A stretch of 64,000 bases of DNA. It comes from Fragilariopsis cylindrus CCMP1102. Its lineage: Eukaryota; Bacillariophyta; Bacillariophyceae; Bacillariales; Bacillariaceae. The DNA lies in assembly GCA_900095095.1 (NCBI GenBank), contig FMBT01000357.1, forward strand, positions 124,001 to 188,000. Direction: 5' to 3'. Under the pieces are notes generated by a model. It saw only the letters and a program-made list of their open reading frames with translations. It was not told where the DNA came from and did not search any database. Positions 52,494-64,000 of this stretch are shown piece by piece. Positions within the stretch are counted from its first letter, which is position 1, and the number at the start of each line of letters is the position of its first letter. The position numbers and the translations under genes were made by a program.

Positions 52494-53145
52494 ATTTTGA
52501 ATTTTGAATCTCATTTTGAATTTCATTTTGAAATTTGAATTGAAGATCATTTTTTAAGAATATTCAATATAAAATAATTAAAAAAGAACAGAAAAGAAAA
52601 ATTAAAACGATATACCGGTAGATAAATCATATCGATGGCGTGATGAATGATGAATGAATGAAAAATGAAAAATGAGAGTTATGTGTTGTACGATTGAAAT
52701 TTAAATTTCTATACTGTGTAGTCATCAAAAAAAAAAAAAAAAAAAAAAATTAACACTTAATGGTACTTACTACTGTACTCTACGTTTATACAGTAGCTTC
52801 ATATATTTTAGAAAATAGTATATGAATATTATGTACGTACGTACGATAAAGTATTAATTGAATTGAATTTGATTTAATTTAGATATTTTAATATGTACTA
52901 TTTCTTATATACTATGTAATGTGTTATAATGCCAACTTGTTTTTTGTGATCTGAATTATTATATGTAGTGGTAAATTGTAAAGTGACTGACTGACTGACT
53001 CTCTCTTCGTTAATAAAGTCCTTTTTTTAAATGAATATTTTTGTTTTCTCTTATTGATTGATTGGTTGATGTGTTGATTGTGAATAGATAATGCATGTTG
53101 GTCTTACATTTTTACGTTTGAAGTCATTCTTCTTTTTGATCTTCT
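52494..53145. other. Intergenic between convergent genes
   Basis: Contains TTTGAAT/TTTCATT repeats just after the stop (52495-52545), an A run of 23 near 52727-52749, and a GTACGTACGTACG run near 52834. It holds the 3' flanks of the two convergent genes. No gene. Confidence 0.5.
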
Positions 53146-54063
53146 TTATGGAGCTACAGGAAGAGGAACATTTGTTACCACGTTAATCTTTTGGGTAATA
53201 TATCCAGCTTGTGGTAAATTGCCTTGGATTTCTGCATCATCATCATCAGCAGCAACATCAACGGGAGGTAAAGTACTACCCGTGATAGTTGTAACATCAA
53301 CATATCCAACAGCACCAACAAACAAACCAGTACCACCAATGATAGTTCCTGGATAGCTTGGCGGTAATGAAGGAACAATTGAACCTGGATTTTCTGGGCC
53401 TACACTGTCTTCATCATCAGTGAAGGTAGTAGGAGAACGAAGAAATTGCTCCAATGGATTAAAAACAAATTTAGATCCAGCATAAATGGCTAAACAATTG
53501 TATCCACCACCACCTAAACATAAGTTTAGTAAACATGAATGTCCTAAAATTAGAGCTCCTCTAACTTGTGTTGCAACACATTCACCATTGAAAAAGAATC
53601 CTGGATCCTTTTGTGGAATGAACTTAGGTTGACGTTGTCCAGCAAATTGTCCTCGGAGTCCATCGAGGGTACCAGTATCATCAACAAAATTATCAGCTTT
53701 AGATGTACCCAAACGATCAACAATTTGTACATCCGCTGGATCATAAATACCACCTGATTGGAGTGTTGACGAACCTAACAAATTCAGTCTACCCAAATTC
53801 AATTCTTCTGGATCAATACTCTGTTGTTGAGGAATAGCAAAAGCAAAATCTTGTTGTCTAGTAATACAAACATATCCACGTGAAAAGACTAGACCAGCAT
53901 TATCTGCTTGAAGTTGACGTTCAGCTCTATCTTTGCGCATCTTTTCTCGTGCACGTAACTTGAGTTCATTCGCCTCGACACCTTTGACGGTGGAGCAACA
54001 GAAGGCAGTAAGACCTACCAAAAGGTACGTGATCATGGTAACAGTAGAACCAGTAAGCTTCAT
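53146..54063 (-). CDS. Secreted protein, 305 aa, barrel-like C-terminal part
   Basis: Starts MKLTGSTVTMITYLLVGLTA, a signal peptide with a likely cut near residues 28-31 (CCSTVKGVEA). A short charged segment (LRAREKMRKDRAERQLQ) follows, then a Cys-containing domain: FSRGYVCITRQQDFAFAIPQ, LDGLRGQFAGQR, DPGFFFNGECVATQVRGALI, GHSCLLNLCLGGGGYNCLAI. Near residue 245 the pattern TIIGGTGLFVGAVGYVDV recalls the GGTGxFxxAxG strand pair of dirigent and allene-oxide-cyclase-like barrels. Five Cys in the mature part could pair. It probably acts in the secretory route or outside the cell; substrate unknown. The frame is clean and single-exon. Confidence 0.7.
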   Translation of the reverse strand: MKLTGSTVTMITYLLVGLTAFCCSTVKGVEANELKLRAREKMRKDRAERQLQADNAGLVFSRGYVCITRQQDFAFAIPQQQSIDPEELNLGRLNLLGSSTLQSGGIYDPADVQIVDRLGTSKADNFVDDTGTLDGLRGQFAGQRQPKFIPQKDPGFFFNGECVATQVRGALILGHSCLLNLCLGGGGYNCLAIYAGSKFVFNPLEQFLRSPTTFTDDEDSVGPENPGSIVPSLPPSYPGTIIGGTGLFVGAVGYVDVTTITGSTLPPVDVAADDDDAEIQGNLPQAGYITQKINVVTNVPLPVAP

Positions 54064-55538
54064 GATGTAATTTTGATGATGATGATGATTGATTTACGTT
54101 GTTAAATTAACATGAATTGTTTACGAAACATTTAATTGTGAGCTTATCATCGCATGTTTGTTTTCGTTCGAACACGAAAAAAAAAGGAAGAATTCGTTCG
54201 CTCGTTCATGTTTTCTGATTGATACCACTGCATACTACGGGTATTCTTGCTTTCTTTTTTTTCATTTTTTTTTCTTTTGTGAAATCAAATCAAATCAAAT
54301 CGGAGTCAGTCGATCGGGCCCTGAATCATCGCTCCGATCAGCCCCTTTTGTTGCGCGAGCGATCATCATGCGCGCGAGAAAAGCAAATCAATAAGTGTAT
54401 TTTGAGACGCTCGTGAATGTGAAAATAAATATTATACTGCCTAAAAAATAATGTTTCTCATTTATTCCAATGCGCGTACCATGCGCGATGATTTGCAATT
54501 CTATCTCTGATCGTCACATGCACCATTGTAGCGTCGTTTCAAACAAATGTTGCGTTGTACTGTACTACTACTACTTTTTATAAGTGGGCCCTGAATCATC
54601 GCTCGGGATCGATTTTTTTTTCTTTTTTTCTTTTTTCAGAACATCGATCATGTTGTGTTTCAAGAACCCTCTGCCTCCCCCTCTCTCTTTAGTTCATATT
54701 ACTCTAGACCCCTCTCTACACTCCCCTCCCCCTAAAGAGAGTGTTCCATCATTGGACTGTGTGTAAAAAAGAGAGGGTAAAACAACGTGTTACTGTACTA
54801 CTGTACTACTCACAGTACTACTCACAGTACTGTGCGTACTGTACCAATGGTGTACAGTACAGTACTGCTAGTATTGTACTGTGGTTCAGTACCAAACAAA
54901 AACGTCTTTAAAAATAAAAAAGTGCTTTTACAGTAGCCCTTCTGCGCGTTTTCCGTTAAACGGAGAAAGTACAGTACTGTATTTACAGTACTTCGAAGTA
55001 CAGTACTGTACTGTACTCAATCAACAATTAATTGTAATTGTAGTACTGTAGTCGTTTGTTTGTTTAATCATGGATACACAGTACACAAAGAAAGAAGTGA
55101 GTGAGAAAGTAAGTGTAGTATATTATATATTCAAAGGAAACGTGCTTGCTTGGTTGCATACTATACAGTACACAGTAGTATAGTGACGACACGACACGAC
55201 ACGACACTACTACTTCGAAGTATAGTAGCTCTACCTACTTCTCTCTCTCTCTCTCTCTCCCCCTGTTCCTCCCCCCCGGTAATAATAATAAAAACAGAAC
55301 GAAAAAAATAAGCAATACAATACAACGAACAGACGAACAGACGAACCGCCCGCAAATAAATAAAGCAAGAAAAGACGAACGAACGATATATCAAAGCCCT
55401 ACAGTAACAGTAACAATACAGTAACAGTAACAGTAACAGTATATTACAGTTTTACCAGTTTCATCATCAAATCCAGGCAATACGAAAAAAAAAGATCAGA
55501 TCAGATAAAGATAAAGACAATCAATCCATCAATCAATC
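54064..55538. other. Intergenic, rich in TACAGTACTGTA-type motifs
   Basis: 1.5 kb between divergent genes. GGGCCCTGAATCATCGCTC occurs twice (54317 and 54588). Bases 54780-55020 are dense in TACTGTAC/GTACAGTAC palindromes, and 55380-55450 has an (ACAGTA)n stretch. A (CT)n run sits at 55241-55259. No gene. Confidence 0.6.
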
Positions 55539-58500
55539 ATGCACAATAATAACCGTCGTAATAATTATCACCGCCGTAATAGGTCATCGTCATCGTCATC
55601 GTGTCATCATCAGGTGGTGTCGAAGTCGAAATTGTTGTCATCCTCATCGTTGTTATCATTGTGGACTTCTTTTATTATGTGGATCATTATAGTAGTAGTA
55701 GTAGTGTGCTGTAGTCTATTATTAACAACTTCTTTTGTACCAGTAGTAGAAGCAGTAGAAGCAGCAGATGAATATCGTACTACTACTAGTAAAGGTAATA
55801 ATAATAATCAAGGAGCAAAAAGTTTTTCATCAGCACATGGTAGTAGTAATCAAGCAGGTAATACAGAACTGACTTCATTACCAATGGATATACAAAAACA
55901 AATAGTTCATTATCAACAAATTGCTTATCAATATCCCGAAGGGAGTCATGAAACTGTGAATGCATGGTATAAAATATTAGAAATTCATGATAATAATTTA
56001 GAAGCTCATTTAACGTTGGGTTGGTACTTAGCAGTCAATCAACCCGTATTAAGTTTACGACAACATGGTTATAAATTATTAGCTCGAACATTTGATTCCT
56101 ACTTTATGGGACCCACTAATACCATCACTGCCGGTAGTGACTATAATATCAAACAAACGTATATCATTGCTCATTTAGTTGGTCATTGGTATATAACCGA
56201 AAAACAATCGTATTCCGCAGCGATCCAATATCTTGAACTTGCTTTATCGATCAGTAAACAACCTCCGAACATCAAATGGGAAGATGATGAGAATCAGGCA
56301 TCAACAAATAATTTTGGTGATACATGTACACAAATGAAATTAGCTACCATGTATGATATGTTTCCAAGAACTAACAAAGATGCGGATAAATCCTTTGAAA
56401 CAATTATTAAACATTTAAATTTATTATTAAATCCATTAATTGATGCGTGGAAAGATCCTCAAATTATATTAACTAAACATATGTATGATGGTGTATTGTT
56501 GAATGCTCAAAAGGGTATCCGACGACGTCGTGATGTAAAAAATAAAAATTATAATTCAACAACAACACCAACAACAAAAGATAAGGAAACAACAGATGAA
56601 CTTACTGAGGAATTGAAAAATGATATCTTCACTGAATTGACACGTGATATATATGGTTTTACAAAAATTAATGACTTAAGTATGAAACATTTTCCTTTGG
56701 CCAATCGTGATACCTATAATTATTGTATTTATAGTTCTGGATGGCATTTAAATATTTATCAAATACATACCGATATACGTAATGTGGCATCGCAACAATA
56801 TCAAATGATCAAACGTGCCTGGCCAAAATTAGTAAGTAAAGTAGTACTAACAGTTGTTACTGTTATTTATTATTGTATTGTATTGTTATTCTCCGCTGTT
56901 ATTGTTATTGTTACTGTTGTTGCTGCTTTCTTTCTGTCTGTCTGCGGCGGTTTGCTTCGCTAGCGATCCGCTGTTTGTTGTTGTTGTTGGGACAGTAAAA
57001 TGTATTGCGGTGGCTGGCTTTTTGTTTACTGTTCATTATATTCTCGACCATAACACTATATCATATGCTGTTGTAACTGTGCTGTTCAATGAACGTGTTT
57101 CGTTCCGTTTGGTTTTGTTTGGTTTCGTTCGGTTCCGTTTCGCTTCCGTTTCGCTTCAGTTCGGTTCAATCAAATCACTATGTTTGTTTGTTTGCTTGCT
57201 TGTCTTCGCAATACTGCAGTTGCAGTTGCAGTTGCAGTTGCCTCTCCCTTGCTTGCTTTCGCTTTTTAAACAGCTACAACAGTTACAACAGTCGTTCGTT
57301 CGTTCGTTCGTTCGTTTCTGCGTTCGCTACTACTGCTATTGACATTGTTATTGGTATTGGTATTGTTATTGCTACTGACGTCGCTGCTTCGGTCGGTCGG
57401 TCGGGCAGCTGTTTCTTCTCTGTTAGTTTGTTCTGTTCACTTTTGTTCTGTTCTGTTCTGTTTTGTTTTTTTTGTTCTGTTTTAAAATGGAAATTATCTA
57501 TCGTCACTTAAATACAACGACAAAGCAAAACAAAAGACCTGACATTTTTCCTCATTATTTCTTCTCTGTCTATTTTCCTACTATTATCTTATTCTATATT
57601 ATATCATCTTATATTATCATGAAACTGTTTTAAGGATACAACAGCAAATTTTGTACTACGGTATGATGTTGAACCAAATTACGTCCATGTGTTAGTAATC
57701 GTAAATAAAATTAGCTATTGTGGTTGGTTCCTCTGATTTGAATAATCAATATTCAAGTATTGCTGAGGAATTTTCAGCAATGTTTCAACGTTTGATCGTC
57801 AAAAATTTGATATAACTTTGTATATGTACCAGAAGAAGAATTTTATGATGATCCGTATGAACCCAATAATGATAATGATCAACAACATAATAGTAAGCCT
57901 ACACTACTATGAAGAATATTTACGATTTTGATCCAAATACAGAGATATGCACGCGGATGATAAAATGGAATATTTTGTTAAAACTGGTCTAGAATTTTTA
58001 AAGGAAGTATTATGGCAGAATAAACATCCACCACAATCATTATATAATATACCCCCGTACCAGAAAATTTTCCATTCCGTGATGAAGATCAAGTGTATGA
58101 TACGTCGTATCCTGACGAGCCACCAATTGAATGTGATTATGTTGATACCGATCCTGATAGTCCATGCCATCCAAGTAATAATCGTAACAAAAATCAAAAA
58201 AAGGAAAAACAAAACCAAGATAGTAGTAATGATGCATTTAATATTATGTTTAATGGCGATTTTACTACATTGTGGGGTGCAAAAATTGCTTTATTGGAAT
58301 TCGATACCATTTTATACTTAGATACACCATTAAGTGGTCATGCAAAACGACTAGCAATGCAACGTCTTGCACCAGTACAAATTGCAACACACGGTTATCC
58401 AATAACATCAGGACATCCTTCTGACGTAGTACAATATTTTATATCATGGCAGGCTAGTGAACAATTATCATATGCAAATGCACAAGAATTTTATACGGAA

Positions 58501-59885
58501 GAATTAAAATTATTACCGGCTAATATACCATCCAATTATTTTATACCAAGAATACAAACAGGTGTGGAAGGATCTATTTATGAAGGAAAACAAATATCAA
58601 GAATTGATGGTAAACCATTTGAACATTTAACAAGATCAATGTTACTGTTGTTAGATGATCCAAAAGGTAAATCAGATGTATATATTAATTTTGCAATGAA
58701 GAAGGATAATAATGGTAATGATAATGGTAGCAGTAGTGGCAGTAGTGGCAGTAGTGGCAGTGGTGGTAATAATGATAATCAATATGCTGGCTTTGATGAC
58801 GAGGAGGATATGTATGGTTCTGATTCAGTCCTTATTGCAGATGACGATGACGATGACGATGAAAAATATGCTGGTAATACGTATATCAAAGATCTGGAAA
58901 GTAACTATGGTATCATAATAAAATCATTAGAGACTAAAATACATGGTAATCCAGGATATGATAAGGTTGATGTGAAATATACTGTTGACGAGATCAATGA
59001 CAAAAATATATATACTTGTATGCAAGATCCATTCAAAATTCATCCAGAATTTGATGGAATGTTATGCAATATAATAAAAAAGGATACAAATGGTATATTG
59101 GTTCTACATGAAGCAAATAAACATTTATTAGACAATCCAAAATTTAATCATCAAACGTTTTACGAAAAACGTTTAGTTGATGCTGGTTGTAATTTGTCAC
59201 AGATTATATTCTTACCACGACAAGCACATCATAGACTATTAGCATTATATAAAACATCAACTGTCGTGTTAGATTCATACCCCGCTGGTGGACAAGTAAC
59301 AACACGTGAGGTATTAGAACTTGGTAAGGCGATGGTAACATTACCCACACGGATGTTAGGTGGACGGTGGTCTGCTGGATATATGCATGTAAGTTTACTG
59401 TATCAAGTTTTTTGTGTTAGCTACCTGCTGTTGCTTTCAGGTAGTTTTACTCGCTTCCACACTTATCATCTCTCGAACTCTCACTCTCCCTCTCGCACTC
59501 ATCTGCTCTCACACGTACCCACAATTCTCCATTTCTCCCTCGCCGACGTGACTTATATCAAATTATGTCATCAAAGACAATTGGTCTATCTAATACTACT
59601 AAGATTGCAATGATTGCAACGGTCAATAGTGAGTATGTTGATTTAGCAGTTGCACTAGCCAATGATGAATCATTACGATGGAGTGTTGAACGTGATATAC
59701 AAAATAATATACATAAATTATTTCATAGTGACGAGGCAGTATTAGCATGGGAGGATATGTTACTAGAATTAAGTCCTATTGAACGTTGTCCTGATAGTGA
59801 TGAAAGTAAAACTAATAATAATTATAATGGTGAAACTGTTTCATGGGATAATATATTTGAAGAGATAGAGAAACAACGAAGATAA
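55539..59885 (+). CDS. Membrane-anchored SPINDLY/OGT-like glycosyltransferase (GT41), three or more exons
   Basis: Exon 1 (55539-56831) has a basic start, a membrane anchor at about residues 43-66 (SFIMWIIIVVVVVCCSLLLT) and a TPR-like helical region (NAWYKILEIHDNNLEAHLTL; SYSAAIQYLELALSISKQ). A donor GTAAGT follows at 56832. The next exon resumes near 57635 after TTTTAAG and, with several single-base shifts before 58090, gives LAIVVGSSDLNNQYSSIAEE. The catalytic half follows: TILYLDTPLSGHAKRLAMQR, LAPVQIATHGYPITSGHP, YTCMQDPFKIHPEFDG, IIFLPRQAHHRLLALYKTST and VLDSYPAGGQVTTREVLELG, ending GGRWSAGYMH. An intron at 59389-59576 (GTAAGT...AAAG) joins in phase to TIGLSNTTKIAMIATVNSEY. This is the order of GT41 enzymes, which transfer GlcNAc or fucose to Ser/Thr. 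The N-terminal anchor is unlike cytosolic OGT/SPY, so the donor and compartment are uncertain. Confidence 0.8.
56832..57634 (+). other. Long intron of the glycosyltransferase gene
   Basis: It starts GTAAGTAAAG right after the codon for Leu-431 and ends at TTTTAAG or, less likely, at ACAACAG (57644). About 800 bp, much longer than the other introns. It contains pyrimidine-rich repeats (GTTCGTTCGTTCG near 57290-57315, TGTTCTGTTCTGTT near 57440, GTTGCAGTTGCAG near 57222). Open frames here are low complexity. Confidence 0.55.
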
Positions 59886-61094
59886 TCAGATTGGGGGGTC
59901 GGTCAGTCATAATTTATCTTGATGGTAGTACGAGTTAGGGTGCAATATTTAAGTTAGCCAATGTACAATTATAGTGATGATATAATATTTTAAGCATATA
60001 TATAAATACACATAGGTCCTATTTTGCATTAGCATACTACATAGACACATTGCATGCATTTCGTTTCTTTTTCTATTTAACAATACTTAGAGTTAGTAGA
60101 CAATCAACGCACACACATCACCTATATAATAGAGATCACGTAACGTAGTGACATATTTACAACTGTGGACATAAATTGCCACAATGGTGAATGCTAAAAA
60201 TCCCCTTGAGTTATCAATAGTATTGGAGTTAAAGTTTATAAAAGTATCCTAGGTATATACTGTACACTATTAAAGTATATTGTAGTGGACCCTTGCCATC
60301 ACCGACAATGCAAAGTTTCTAGCAAGAAGCTGATACAGCTACTCGCTTTGTCGGCATCGATCGTTGACAACATATCGTATCCTATACAAGAAAATGAAAG
60401 CTTATATCCCTCCTAAAAATGCCGAAATATTGTATCAAATTATCCCTCCTGTGAAAATGTCGAATACTTCTGTTCTATCAAATCGCATTTTAAAAATATT
60501 CCTTCACTTGTTAAATAAAAATATTGAAGAGATAAATCTTTATGAAGTAACACGTTTCGCGCGCACCACGACACAAAAAGAGGTGTGCGTTGCATTATGA
60601 TACATCGGTACATTATATTATGAATGTCATGATAGGACCTAATTGATTTGTTTCTCTATTTAACGAAATGATTTTTGATATTTCTGCGAACCACTTCCTA
60701 ACAGACATATTCTTCCATACATAACATTTCTCTAACATCAACGAACCTTCTTTTTACGAACTAATGTCTATTCTATGCATTATTCACATTATTCACTTGT
60801 CTTATTCGTCGCTCACGAAATTAATAAAATAGATGAGAATAGAACAGAACCACAACACAATAACATAGCAGCCACTACCCACTAGCATGCATATCATCAG
60901 AAAACAAACGTAAAAGTTCATCGCATCCGCTGCCGTACAACACTACTAGAACACTTACTGTATTTATAGTTACGTTGTCTTTTCAAGTCCACAACACACA
61001 CACACACACACACACCACACATTCTTCTTTCAATCAAACAGAATCAAAAAAAACTTAAAGTTTACTCAAAGTATCGATCAGAAAGCATAAAACC
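59886..61094. other. Intergenic, no gene seen
   Basis: 1.2 kb between two plus-strand genes. A (CA)n run lies near 60990-61020. A 78-codon frame at 60364-60600 has ordinary composition but no feature that would support it. Confidence 0.45.
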
Positions 61095-62883
61095 ATGATG
61101 ATGATGACGAGTATGCTTGTTTATTCTGTCTTCAATCATTAGCGATTGCTAGTTCTACAATTGCTTCTAGTAACGATGGATTATTAGTAATTGATAACGT
61201 TAGTGATGACGAACATCCTAACATTATTCAAATTCCTATTATAAGACAGCAGTAGTGGAATTAAACTTACTGATTCAATAACACACACAAGTTCAACGAG
61301 TAGTAGTAGAAAAATTAAGGACATCACAACCAATAATAAACAAAAATTAGACAATAATAATGAAAAAGGTATCTTAATAGTAGTAGCAGAAATTTAAATA
61401 ATAATGATGTTACTACAAATTTATGGACAATGAATGATCCAACTATTGATTATAGTGAAAATGAATTTGATGGTACAAATCGTTTACGATTAGGTTATAC
61501 CACATCTGATATGATCGATGAAACAATGTTTACATCAACATGGTGGACCACTGATTGTAAAGCTGGTGGGAAAAAAATTGAAACAACCGGTGTTGGTTAT
61601 CGATTTATATATACATCATCCACAGATCAACTTGGTACGTACATACGTACAGTTTGTAATAAGCGTTTGTTTTTCCGTTTGCGTTTGCTTGTCGTACTAG
61701 CACGCAATCCCTCTCGTACTCACTTTTCTCTCATTTCCCTCATCTTTCTCTACCCTTTCTCTCGTGTGTGTTCTCAAATTCATCTTCTCAAAAATAACTT
61801 TTTTACTTCTAAACAGGTGATGGTACAGGAACAAGAGAGTGGTATGTTGCATTTATAGCAGCACCTGTACTACTTGCAGACGCTGATGAAGCAAATTCGA
61901 ATATCTACAAGGAATATTGGCAAGATGGATCAAAATATGGTATGGTAGAAGTATGTGTACGTGTTTCACTTCAAACACCAGCAGGGATTGAAGTTAATTA
62001 TGTGGAAAATATATTAACAATTCATTATTATTTCAGTGATGGTTTTTATATAGTGGATGAATTTAATGTTGAAAGACCAGAAGGTATGTATACTATTGTA
62101 TTTATGCTGATGTTGTTGTTGTTACTGTTGTTCTGTTCTGTCTGGTCTCCATACAGTCGCAGGCTGCGGAACTATCGGTGAGCACATGGTTGCACCTGCC
62201 GCAGAGCCTGAGTCCTATACTAGACTCCTGGGTGTGACTGACCATGCTGGGCTATGAACCCATGACCACACTTCTTTGCCGACAGAGGGTACGGGGTAGA
62301 TAATTTTTTGTTAGGGGTCCTCTCAAGACCTAAGCGCCTAATGTTCCCTTAATGTCATAAGCCACCTCTTCTACAGGGCCGAAGAAGAGCTTTCAAGTAA
62401 TAGACCAGAATCATGAATGAATTAGATTTAATTTAAATTTAATTTAAAATCAGATAAAATGATCATGGGCGCACGTAGGCGGGGTTCGAACCCGCGACCT
62501 CCAATCTACGGGGAGATTACGGCATCTAACAAATTTTCTTCTAAATATACATATCTCTCTAACTTTCTTCACTTCACTTTACTTTACTACTTCTCGAACA
62601 CTTTTAACAGCTGAGGTAACTGGAATTGATATGGGATCAACTTTAAGAGCATATGATTGTTCATCAATGACAACAGGTCTTAAATCACAGGGTATGGTAT
62701 AAGAGTTGTATTGAACCAATGCCTTAGCAATATTAGATGGATTCCGTAAGCAAATTATGTATGTGACTTTAACTGTCTTATAATCTCACCTCCTCCTCCT
62801 CACCCTCCATTCCTCATCCTCTCTATTCTCTCTATCTATTAGAATATTAGATATTCTAAAATATATATATACTTACTTTATAT

Positions 62884-62927
<44 letters not shown>

Positions 62928-63837
62928 TTATTATTTGTATCTCGCCTCCTCTCTTCTCTCTCTCTCTCTTCTCTCTTTTTTTCAACATCTTCTTTCCAGT
63001 ATGAAAGCGATTGAAACATTTTCCTATGAAAAATATTCCACAGAAGATCCTGATGCATTACCATTTATACAAGATGCTGTTATTGATTCAAAACAAGTAG
63101 AAGATCAGTTAACATTATTTACATGTGTACGTGGACAGGAACAATGTATAATAGAAACAATGCTAATGTAAGAATACCAACCATTCCACATGATATACTT
63201 TTGTTGTTGTTGCTGCTCTACTGGAGGATGATACAACTAAATTTTGTAGTAATTTTGTACCAATATCACCAAATTTATTACAACTCACGTCAATTGATTA
63301 AAAACCTGTGGACTTGTATTGTTATTATGCTGTACTAACTGCAACTATTCTGTTATTTGTTTTAAACATGCTGGACGTGTTATTTTACAATCAATTAGGG
63401 CTATTTTCTATCAAACTAAAGGTAATGTAGAAGGTCGGGGTGTTGCTACAATGCAACTTGGTAACTTTGCTGGTGATGATGTGGAAGGAGTGAATAGACA
63501 ACGTTCACTAAGATCTACGACTCCAATTCGTAAACGACAATTATTAGGTGGATGGAAATCAATAGAACGTCGTAATCTTCAAGAACAGGAATCTGATCCT
63601 GAAGATATATCACAAGAATTTAGTATTGATTTTGAAGTTGATGAAACATTAGATCAACAACAAAATACAGCATCATCATTGTCACAAACAACAATATTTC
63701 ATTCAATTGGTGCATCAATTGGTATAATTTGTTTACTATTATTTAACGTATTTGCAGTTGCGATGTTAGTAATGCAATTTCCATACTTTAGTGATACACG
63801 ATTATATCTCAAGCAAAAAAGTATGACAAGAACCTAA
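61095..63837 (+). CDS. Type I surface protein of a diatom ectodomain family, about five exons, frame-broken in places
   Basis: An ATG near 61095 precedes a hydrophobic start (LFCLQSLAIASSTIASSNDG, after one shift). Segments follow in order: RLRLGYTTSDMIDETMFTST and TDCKAGGKKIETTGVGYRFI; intron 61635-61816 (GTACGT...ACAG); REWYVAFIAAPVLLADADE and MVEVCVRVSLQTPAGIEVNY with IHYYFSDGFYIVDEFNV; intron 62084-62610 (GTATGT...ACAG); AEVTGIDMGSTLRAYDCSS; intron 62759-62999 (GTATGT...CCAG); MKAIETFSYEKYSTEDPDAL and EDQLTLFTCVRGQEQCIIE. After an unclear junction at 63170-63350 it ends with FYQTKGNVEGRGVATMQLG, a charged stalk and one membrane helix (IGIICLLLFNVFAVAMLVMQ) with a short basic tail. The CVRV..GI.VNY and G.V.G.G.A.MQ.G patterns recur in predicted diatom membrane proteins. 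Function unknown, probably extracellular. Confidence 0.65.
62150..62531 (-). repeat. SINE-like, tRNA-related sequence in an intron
   Basis: Read on the minus strand, the right end resembles the 3' half of a tRNA: GATTGGAGGTCGCGGG, then TTCGAAC and CCCGC as T-arm loop and closing stem, then CTACGTG. A second B-box-like stretch, TGGGTTCATAGCCCA, lies near 62248-62262. No matching 5' half or D-arm is present, so it is not a working tRNA gene. The body between the two is about 200 bases of non-coding DNA with an AATTTAAATTTAATTTAAA segment. Confidence 0.5.
62885..62930. repeat. (CT)n(AT)n microsatellite in an intron
   Basis: About 14 CT units followed directly by about 9 AT units, inside the intron at 62759-62999. 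A further CT-rich tract at 62940-62980 leads into the acceptor and may serve as its pyrimidine tract. Confidence 0.9.
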
Positions 63838-64000
63838 TATATGTAGCAATGGAATAATATTCCAACCTAGAAACAAATAAATAATACTCTTATAGTATAT
63901 ATTATGATTTAAAAACTACCAGCTAACTATCAAACTAAACAACTCACTTACTATCATAACTTATATTATAGATCCTATTTGGATAATTCCTGTACTGCTA
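63838..64000. other. 3' flank of the surface-protein gene
   Basis: AT-rich sequence after the TAA of the surface-protein gene up to the window edge. It contains AATAAATAATA, which could serve as a polyadenylation signal. No other feature is seen. Confidence 0.4.

Noticed and set aside
56854-57511. Hydrophobic frames downstream of the glycosyltransferase exon 1
   Set aside because: They start inside the intron after a good GTAAGT donor and are made of CTGTT/TTCGG simple repeats.
59520-59570. Intron acceptor immediately before GTGACTTATATC (about 59549)
   Set aside because: No AG is present there; the AAAG at 59573-59576 gives a phase-matched join with the expected protein.
60364-60600. 78-codon plus-strand frame
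   Set aside because: Ordinary composition but no domain, signal peptide, neighbours or splice sites to support it.
62460-62535. A functional tRNA gene
   Set aside because: The T-arm is good but there is no complementary 5' acceptor strand and no D-arm within a tRNA length.

Overview
The window looks like nuclear DNA of a diatom (or close stramenopile relative), AT-rich with strongly low-complexity, Asn/Gln/Ser-rich proteins. The evidence is indirect. Two Ty1/copia lineages resemble those common in diatom genomes. Genes have short GT-AG introns of 150-190 bp. Several protein families look like diatom families: a C-terminal Cys/His domain protein, a surface protein with a 'CVRV...GIEVNY' ectodomain, and GSRYKL-type C-termini. 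I cannot name the genus.

Layout. 1-2177: right part of a minus-strand TPR protein running off the left edge. 3989-7237: a minus-strand, intron-containing, frame-broken coiled-coil/membrane protein. 8430-8745 and 9040-9800: a gag relic and a degenerate satellite. 10307-22739: a complete 12.4 kb Ty1/copia element with identical 248 bp LTRs and a 5 bp target duplication (CTACA), split by a second, different Ty1/copia element (13426-19182, 237 bp LTRs, 5 bp duplication TTCAG). Removing the inner element and one TTCAG restores the outer pol frame exactly. 23219-25792: a minus-strand Cys/His-domain protein. 26938-28565: two small secreted proteins. 29997-37631: low-complexity hypothetical genes, several frame-broken. 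39281-42300: tandem repeats, a decayed gag and two fold-back sequences.

43622-47626: a tandem pair of paralogous TPR-like proteins. 48304-50731: stacked tandem duplications, then a 1.68 kb TIR element (TA-flanked, 366-381 bp arms) carrying about four 182-189 bp tandem units; this is the most unusual structure in the window. 51693-52493: protein phosphatase inhibitor 2, the best functional assignment. 53146-54063: a secreted protein on the minus strand. 55539-59885: a multi-exon, membrane-anchored SPINDLY/OGT-like (GT41) glycosyltransferase. 61095-63837: a multi-exon type I surface protein whose second intron holds a tRNA-related SINE-like sequence.

The genes show no operon-like logic, as expected for a eukaryote. 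Many otherwise coherent genes are broken by single-base shifts, often in homopolymers, while other genes and transposon ORFs of up to 2.7 kb are intact. Residual assembly indels are at least as likely as real pseudogenes, so frame-broken genes are given as one locus each.
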